Assembly (NCBI GenBank): GCA_050184295.1
Contig: JBFXAM010000001.1
Span: 124,001-188,000 of the forward strand
Direction: 5' to 3'
Length of the DNA: 64,000 nt
Origin: JBFXAM01 sp050184295
Lineage (GTDB): Bacteria; Planctomycetota; Phycisphaerae; UBA1845; Fen-1342
Shown: positions 58,694-64,000 of the stretch, one piece after another
How positions within the stretch are numbered: position 1 is the stretch's first letter
Layout of the letters: the number at the start of each line of letters is the position of its first letter
The notes under the pieces: generated by a model
Told to the model about the DNA's origin: nothing
Seen by the model: only the letters and a program-made list of their open reading frames with translations
The model's database searches: none
Made by a program: the position numbers and the translations under genes

Positions 58694-60535
58694 ATGCCGA
58701 CCTGGTTAACCGCACTCTTCGAACGTCTCACGAGCGACGCGTACGAGCCGTTCGCGCTGATTGTCGAGCTGCTGCTGATCGCGCTCTCGGTCAACTGGTG
58801 CGCGAGCGTCTTGCAGGGCACGCGCGGCACGCGCCCGCTCCGCGGACTGCTCACCGTTCTGGTCGTCGCGACACTCGTCGTCCGCGTGCTCGCGGTGCAG
58901 TTCGACTGGGTGCGGCTCGAACTGCTCTATCGCTACTTCCTTTTTGGCATGGCGTTCGTCGCCCTGATCGCGTTTCAACCCGAGCTGCGCCGCGCCGTGA
59001 TCCGCGCCGGCGACATGCGGTTGCCGCGGCGTGGGGCGCGCGAGTCGAAGTGGCTGACGGAGCTGGTGAAGGCGGTGGGACAGCTCGCGAAGAACCGCCA
59101 CGGCGCGCTGGTCGCGATCCAACGCAGCGTCGGGCTGCACGGGTGGGCGGAAAACGGGACGCTCATCAACGCCGACGTGTCGCAGAACCTGCTCACGTCC
59201 GTGTTTTATCCCAACACGGCGTTGCACGACCTGGGCGTGATCATCGCCGACGACCGCATCGTTGCCGCGAACTGCCAATTCCCGCTCGCGCAGGGCGACG
59301 AGTTCGACCTGGCGCTCGGCAGCCGCCACCTCGCGGCGCTGGGGCTGAGTTACGAGACGGACGCGCTGGTTGTCGTCGTATCCGAGGAGACCGGGCAGAT
59401 CTCCGTTGCCGACAACGGGCATCTCGTGCGCGTCGCTTCGCTCGAAGAGCTGACCGAGCAGATCGCGCGCCGGCTGCGCATCGACGCAGCGCTGGCCGGA
59501 CGCCGGGCGCTCCGCTGGCGCCGCACACTGCGGCGGGCGGCGGTCGTGGTGCCGCTCACGCTGATCGTCTGGTACCTCGCGGATCAGGCCACGCAGATCA
59601 CGGCGGACGGCATCCCGGTCGAGCTGGCCGCAATCGTGCCTCCCGGCCGCGTGGTCGATCTCATCGAGCCGGCGAATCGCATGTTCACGGTGAGCGTGCG
59701 CGGTTCGACGCGGGCGATCGAGCGGCTGCGGCGCGAAACCAGTCGCGAGCCCTTGCGCGTCGAATGGGCGCTGCCGGAGAGCTACGTCGCAAGCGACGAC
59801 GAGCGCGGCGCGGGGCCGCGCGAGTACACGTTGCCGGCGGACGAGTTCCTCGACCGCAGCGCGGCGCTGCGCGCCCGGGGCGCCAGTGTTCAGCAGGTTC
59901 TGCCGGCGCGGCTCACCTTCACGGTGGATCGCGTCGTGACGTTCAGCGCGCCGATCCGCATCAGCGACAGCCCCGGAAGGCTCGCGGACGTCCGCATTCG
60001 TCCGGTCGAGGCGGTCGTCACGCTCCGCGCACACGACGCGGCGCGGATCGCCCCCGAGCAGCGCTTTGTCGAGGCGCGCTTGCGCGATCGCATCGCCAGC
60101 TTGCAGACCGACCGCCCGATCACGCTCGAACGCGTTCCGCTCGAGCTAGTCGTGAACGGAATCCGCCCGATCGGGATCGATCCGCCGGAGGCGCAGATCA
60201 CCTTCGTCATCGTCGAGCAGCGCGTGCGGCGCGTGCTGGCCGGTGTCACCGTACAGCTGATGCTCAGCCCGTCCCTGCTCCAGCGATACGATGTCGAGCT
60301 CGGCGATCCGAACGAACTGCGGTTGGAGCTCGAAGTGGAAGGCGATCGCTCGACGATCGATGCGCTGCGCCCCGCCGACGTCCGGGCCTTCGTCCCGCTC
60401 GGGCCGGAACTCGCGTCGACCGACGGCGAGTTCCAGTCGCCGGAAGTGGTCATCGTTCTCCCCAGCGGCGTCAGCGCCGTCGGCCCCCCGCGGACGGTGC
60501 GCCTGCGGCTCCAGGAGCGCGCCGGCGCGCCCTGA
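58694..60535 (+). CDS. CdaA-type diadenylate cyclase fused to YbbR/CdaR-like repeats, with altered catalytic motifs
   Basis: 613 aa. Residues 1-100 have three membrane segments and the family motif IAFQPELRRAVIRAG. Residues ~125-255 are a DisA_N/CdaA domain (HGALVAIQR, FYPNTALHD, ALVVVVSEETGQIS), the fold that condenses two ATP to c-di-AMP. The two signatures differ from the norm: DGA is DLG (179-181) and RHR is RHL (211-213). A further membrane segment (~residues 282-296) is followed by YbbR-like extracytoplasmic repeats (~300-613), the role usually held by the separate regulator CdaR/YbbR. The start ATG 58694 has a TATACT box but no SD. Activity cannot be assumed with these changes. Confidence 0.88.
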   Translation: MPTWLTALFERLTSDAYEPFALIVELLLIALSVNWCASVLQGTRGTRPLRGLLTVLVVATLVVRVLAVQFDWVRLELLYRYFLFGMAFVALIAFQPELRRAVIRAGDMRLPRRGARESKWLTELVKAVGQLAKNRHGALVAIQRSVGLHGWAENGTLINADVSQNLLTSVFYPNTALHDLGVIIADDRIVAANCQFPLAQGDEFDLALGSRHLAALGLSYETDALVVVVSEETGQISVADNGHLVRVASLEELTEQIARRLRIDAALAGRRALRWRRTLRRAAVVVPLTLIVWYLADQATQITADGIPVELAAIVPPGRVVDLIEPANRMFTVSVRGSTRAIERLRRETSREPLRVEWALPESYVASDDERGAGPREYTLPADEFLDRSAALRARGASVQQVLPARLTFTVDRVVTFSAPIRISDSPGRLADVRIRPVEAVVTLRAHDAARIAPEQRFVEARLRDRIASLQTDRPITLERVPLELVVNGIRPIGIDPPEAQITFVIVEQRVRRVLAGVTVQLMLSPSLLQRYDVELGDPNELRLELEVEGDRSTIDALRPADVRAFVPLGPELASTDGEFQSPEVVIVLPSGVSAVGPPRTVRLRLQERAGAP

Positions 60536-60568
60536 GCGATTCATGCGCCGCACCCGGTCGCTGAGGCT

Positions 60569-61942
60569 TCACTTGCGCGCACCGCGAAGGCGGCGCATGG
60601 GTGCGGTCGCGAGCCCAACGACCGCGAGCGGTATGAGGTAGGCGCTGCCGAGCCCGCACGGGCTGAATGCCAGCGGGACGAACGCCACACGATCGTCATG
60701 CTCATCGTCCATCGTGCCGGTGCGGTCCTCGGGCCATGCGCCGTTCGCGTCGGCGTCGGTCGGGCGCGGCTCGCCGGTGTCGGCCGGCGGGTCGTCGGCG
60801 TGGTGATCGTCGCCGGCATTATCGTCACGCGGCGTGTTCGGGTCGTCGTCCGCATCGGCATCGTGACCCGGGGTGTCGCCGGCGTTGTCGTCGCGCGGCA
60901 TGTCACCGCCAGTCGGCTCACGCTCCCCGTCGGAATCGTCGTCCGAAGCGTCGCCGGTGTCATCATCACCGCCGCCAGGTGCGTCTCCGTGCGGCGTCGC
61001 GTCGCAGGAATCGCCTTCGCCGTCGCCGTCCGCGTCGGACTGGTCGGCGTTCGGGAGTTCCGGGCAATTGTCGTCACAATCGAGGACGCCGTCGGCATCG
61101 GCATCGATGTCGGCGTATCCGCAGCCGCATTCGCCGGGCTGGGACTTGGCCGCGTCGTCGGGGCAGCCGTCGAGCCAGTCGGGGCGCCCGTCCGCGTCGC
61201 GATCATCAGCACACGCGGCCGGGTTGGGATCGACATCGAACACCGTCGACGCGCTGCCGCGGTCGCCGGCGCTGAGCGAGAACACCAGTTCGACGGCAAC
61301 GTCGCTGACCGGGGCGCCGACGGCGCGAAAGCCGGTCTGCGGATCGGCTTGATACGCGGACGCGTTCCCGCCGGCGCCGGCCTGGAGCGCACCGACGAGC
61401 CCGCTGAACAGCGCCCCGTGGTCGGGGCCGCCGTTGACCCGCGCGCGGTAGACCGGCGTTCCCGGCGCGCCGACCCCGGCCAGCACGGCGCCGTTGCTGT
61501 TTCGGTCGCTGATCGACACGGACGCGGTCGCTCGTGCGGTCGCGTCCGCGGCCGCAATGGTGTCGAACGACAAGCGCCCTGTGCGAACGGTGATGACGGC
61601 GTCCGCGGCCCCCGCGTCCACTGCGAGCGATAGGTCGACGCGTGAGCACTGGCGCAGCGAGAGCGACGCGAGCGTCAGCGTGGCGATCGTCGCGCCGCTC
61701 TGCGCGTCGACCAGCGCGCGCGATGTCGTCGACCAGAACAGTCGCCGCCCCGCGGCGTCCCAGTTCATCTCCGCGGCGGTAACGTGCAACGTCGCAGCGC
61801 CGAGCGCGCTCACCGCCTCGATGGAAAGCGCCTCGTCTTCCAGCGCGGTCGCAACTGCGCGCGGGGCCGCGAAGCTCACGAAGAGCGCCCACGCCGCCGC
61901 GAGCGCGATTCCCGTCTGGCTGCGATCCCGATCGAGATTCAT
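60569..61942 (-). CDS. Secreted thrombospondin-type-3/acidic-repeat protein with C-terminal membrane anchor
   Basis: 457 aa from ATG 61942 (GAGG 8 nt upstream). A signal peptide is followed by a ~230-aa beta-rich domain, then thrombospondin type 3 calcium repeats (DRDADGRPDWLDGCPDD, DADGVLDCDDNCPELPNAD) and a very acidic low-complexity stretch rich in Asp/Gly (~residues 320-410). The C-terminus (FSPCGLGSAYLIPLAVVGLA, then MRRLRGARK) is a Cys-Gly motif, hydrophobic segment and basic tail, the layout of C-terminal sorting signals such as MYXO-CTERM or PEP-CTERM. It is probably surface-exposed and calcium-binding. Confidence 0.82.
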   Translation of the reverse strand: MNLDRDRSQTGIALAAAWALFVSFAAPRAVATALEDEALSIEAVSALGAATLHVTAAEMNWDAAGRRLFWSTTSRALVDAQSGATIATLTLASLSLRQCSRVDLSLAVDAGAADAVITVRTGRLSFDTIAAADATARATASVSISDRNSNGAVLAGVGAPGTPVYRARVNGGPDHGALFSGLVGALQAGAGGNASAYQADPQTGFRAVGAPVSDVAVELVFSLSAGDRGSASTVFDVDPNPAACADDRDADGRPDWLDGCPDDAAKSQPGECGCGYADIDADADGVLDCDDNCPELPNADQSDADGDGEGDSCDATPHGDAPGGGDDDTGDASDDDSDGEREPTGGDMPRDDNAGDTPGHDADADDDPNTPRDDNAGDDHHADDPPADTGEPRPTDADANGAWPEDRTGTMDDEHDDRVAFVPLAFSPCGLGSAYLIPLAVVGLATAPMRRLRGARK

Positions 61943-62132
61943 ACCTCGCACCTCGTCGCCGGCGGGCCGCGCCGGCGCGCACGCTGCGCGGGTTCGCGGA
62001 GACGCTCGGCGTTACAGGAAGCGTGCAATTCGCAGCGCTCAGAACCCACGCGCCGCCCGCGGATCGCAAGCCGGGGACGCCCGCCGCACGCGAAGGGCTG
62101 CACGCGGCGCTCGGAGCCGCGGCACTTTGTGG

Positions 62133-62138
62133 TATTCT
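62133..62138 (+). promoter_or_regulatory. TATTCT -10-like box placed for leaderless transcription
   Basis: TATTCT 6 nt before the ATG at 62145; no SD between. Confidence 0.4.
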
Positions 62139-62144
62139 GGGTCC

Positions 62145-64000
62145 ATGCCAACGGCTCCGGGTCTCAGAAAACGTGCTGAAGGTCGGCGCGCGAGGTGGAG
62201 CGCGTTGCGGCGCCCGCCTGCCGCCGCGCGACTTCCCAAACGCCGCGCGGCTGTGCGGCGTGTCAATCGGGGTGCTGCGGGCTTGCTGGCGCTTCTGGGC
62301 GCCGTTGCGGTGCTCGCCGCGCCGCCGGAGACACTCACCTATACGCTCGCACCGAATCCGGAGACCGGCGGCATCCGTGTGGAGCTAGCGTGGGAGACGC
62401 GTGGGCGGACGGTTTCGGTGCTCGGGGTCTCGGCGCGCTGGGGTAACATCGACAACGTTTCGGCGCTGCTCGGGGACGTGCAGATTGACGGCTGCCACGG
62501 CGTGCAGCAGCAGCAGTCGCGCTGGATTCTCCGCCACGGTCCGCGGACGACGATTCGGTGCGCGTATGACTTCGATCCGGGGCGCAAGAGCTTTCAGTGG
62601 GACGGAACGCACTATCCCATCACGACCCGAACGTTTTTCCACGGCATCGGCAACGCGTTTCTGATGGTGCCGGAGCCGGGCGGCGACGCGCCGCGCGAGT
62701 TTCAGGTGGTGCTGCGCTGGAAGCTGCCGAACCCGGCGTGGAGAGCGGTCGCGTCGTGGGGTGTCGGCAAGGCGCTCGGCGACAAGCTCGACGCCGGCGA
62801 CCTGCGGCACTCGGTCTACCTCGCGGGCGAGCTTGCGATCCAGAGTGCGGAGCGCGACGGGCGGCGCGTGACCGTGGCGCTGCCGGACAAGTTCGGATTC
62901 ACGCCGGCGGAGTTTCTGAAGATGGCCGGCACGATCGTCGGCCAGCAGTGCGACTATCTGAACGAACGGAACTTCCCCGCGTTCATCGTCACGGCGATCC
63001 CGGTCGGCGATCCGTTGAAGGAAGGCGACTCGCGCATCGCGGGCTCGGGGCTTTATCACAGCTTCGCGCTGTGGATTCCGCCGCGCGCCAAGCTCAACGA
63101 CGCGGTCGAGCACCTGTTTGCACACGAGCTGTTTCATTACTGGAACGGGCGGCTGCTGCCGGCGGCGCAGCCGGAGGGGCTGGTGTACTGGTTCGTGGAG
63201 GGATTCACCGACTATTACGCGCTGCGCATCCTGCACGAGAGCGGGCAGTGGTCAAGCGAACAATACGCCAAGTGGATCAACCGGCACATCCGCGAGTATG
63301 TCGCGAATCCCGCGATTCACGCGACCAACGAGGAGATTCGCGACGAATACTGGCGGCAGCGCAGCACCGTCGGCGAGGTCGCGTATCAACGCGGACTGAT
63401 GCTCGGGCTGCGCTGGGATCGACTGGCCCGACAGCAGGGTGTCCGCAACGGGCTCGACCGGCTCTTTTTCGCGCTGCTCGACCGGGCGCGCGCGGGCGGC
63501 TTCGAGCTTTCCAACGACGCGATCCGGCGCGTCGGCGTGGAACAGCTTGGCGCCTGGTTTGCAGGCGAGTTCGATCAGTTCGTCGTGCAGGCGCGCACGG
63601 TGAGCGTGCCCGTCGATGCGCTGGCGCCAAAGCTCATCGGGTCGGACGCGCGTGTCTACGACTACGACCCCGGCTTCGACCGCGAACGCTCCCTGCAACA
63701 GCAGAAGATCATCGGCCTTAAGCGCGGCTCGGCGGCCGAACGAGCCGGTTTGCGCGAGGGCGACGAAATGCTCGGCTATTCGCTGCTCGCGGATCCGGAG
63801 AAGCAGTCGGAACTCAAAGTGATGCGCAAAGGCGAGCTCAGGACAATCCGCTACTTTCCACGCGGGCCCGCGGTCGAAGCGCTGCAATTCAAACCCGCGG
63901 AGTCGGCGACCCGCGGCGACGACCTGCCCGCCGACGGAATTCGCCCGAAGCCCGACGCACGCCGCAGCACTCCGACTGGCAGCGCGGGCGGTCGGCGGCC
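62145..64000 (+). CDS. M61 glycyl-aminopeptidase-like protease with PDZ domain (3' end outside window)
   Basis: The frame is open from ATG 62145 to the last base, ~618 codons. After an Arg-rich N-terminus and a hydrophobic segment (GLLALLGAVAVLAAPP), the M61 layout is clear: an N-terminal beta domain, then HELFHYWNG (His327, Glu328, His331) and the third zinc ligand Glu352 in VEGFTDYY. A PDZ-like domain near the end contains IIGLKRGSAAERAGLREGDEML. M61 peptidases cleave N-terminal Gly or similar residues; location is likely periplasmic. No SD, but a TATTCT box lies 6 nt upstream. The C-terminus continues beyond the window. Confidence 0.87.
   Translation, partial: MPTAPGLRKRAEGRRARWSALRRPPAAARLPKRRAAVRRVNRGAAGLLALLGAVAVLAAPPETLTYTLAPNPETGGIRVELAWETRGRTVSVLGVSARWGNIDNVSALLGDVQIDGCHGVQQQQSRWILRHGPRTTIRCAYDFDPGRKSFQWDGTHYPITTRTFFHGIGNAFLMVPEPGGDAPREFQVVLRWKLPNPAWRAVASWGVGKALGDKLDAGDLRHSVYLAGELAIQSAERDGRRVTVALPDKFGFTPAEFLKMAGTIVGQQCDYLNERNFPAFIVTAIPVGDPLKEGDSRIAGSGLYHSFALWIPPRAKLNDAVEHLFAHELFHYWNGRLLPAAQPEGLVYWFVEGFTDYYALRILHESGQWSSEQYAKWINRHIREYVANPAIHATNEEIRDEYWRQRSTVGEVAYQRGLMLGLRWDRLARQQGVRNGLDRLFFALLDRARAGGFELSNDAIRRVGVEQLGAWFAGEFDQFVVQARTVSVPVDALAPKLIGSDARVYDYDPGFDRERSLQQQKIIGLKRGSAAERAGLREGDEMLGYSLLADPEKQSELKVMRKGELRTIRYFPRGPAVEALQFKPAESATRGDDLPADGIRPKPDARRSTPTGSAGGRR

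Overview
This window is high-GC, gene-dense chromosome from a bacterium that is almost certainly a planctomycete, most likely of the Phycisphaerae type. The evidence is internal: many secreted proteins end in paired dockerin-like repeats of the form NCDGxVNNFDIDPFV; four ECF sigma factors each sit beside an anti-sigma-like membrane protein; there is a zinc-ribbon membrane protein opening with CPHCRYNLRGL; and there is a DUF1570-like peptidase and a chimera of anti-sigma and DUF1559-like pseudopilin segments. I see no rRNA, tRNA, CRISPR array or plasmid/phage module.

Layout. 1-6.5 kb: two dockerin-tagged secreted proteins, then aroK, a prepilin peptidase, murI with a short leader ORF, a HEAT-repeat lipoprotein and a glutathione peroxidase. 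6.5-12.2 kb (minus strand): zinc-ribbon membrane protein, ECF/anti-sigma pair 1, a helical protein with a strong terminator, and an RlmI-like methyltransferase. 12.4-15.1 kb (minus): nuoC-nuoD-[REP cluster]-nuoE. 15.3-19.3 kb (minus): a NatAB-like ABC exporter and ECF/zinc anti-sigma pair 2, which carries a SigR-like promoter. 19.7-27.8 kb: a double retropepsin-like protein, a YVTN/di-haem c/dockerin protein, a GSDH-type sugar dehydrogenase and a DNRLRE protein. 27.9-34.3 kb: metF, etfBA and purH. 34.5-44.7 kb: mostly exported proteins (beta-propeller, OmpA lipoprotein, NamZ-like muramidase, two more dockerin proteins, S1/P1-like nuclease). 44.9-53.3 kb: ECF pair 3, an MFS transporter, an amidohydrolase, an aminotransferase and ECF pair 4. 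53.4-64 kb: rsmG, MazG-like and DUF1570-like genes, a 2-hydroxyacid dehydrogenase, YggS, a diadenylate-cyclase/YbbR fusion, a thrombospondin-type-3 protein and an M61-like peptidase cut by the window end.

Most striking object. purH (31200-34322, minus) is a single open frame of 1040 codons, about twice the usual length. An intact-looking Y1/HUH REP-associated tyrosine transposase (RAYT) domain, flanked by REP-type palindromes and three tandem tracts whose periods (39, 33 and 12 bp) are all multiples of three, sits in frame in a loop just before the KH motif of the AICAR transformylase domain. The transposase segment has no standard start codon of its own, so it seems to be made only as part of PurH. 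Related REP palindromes separate nuoD and nuoE.

Other points worth attention: the diadenylate cyclase has altered signature motifs (DLG for DGA, RHL for RHR); seven ORFs have a TAnnnT box 5-9 nt upstream of ATG and no Shine-Dalgarno, suggesting leaderless mRNAs; and a GGAAT-N18-GTT promoter precedes a sigma gene paired with a zinc anti-sigma factor.
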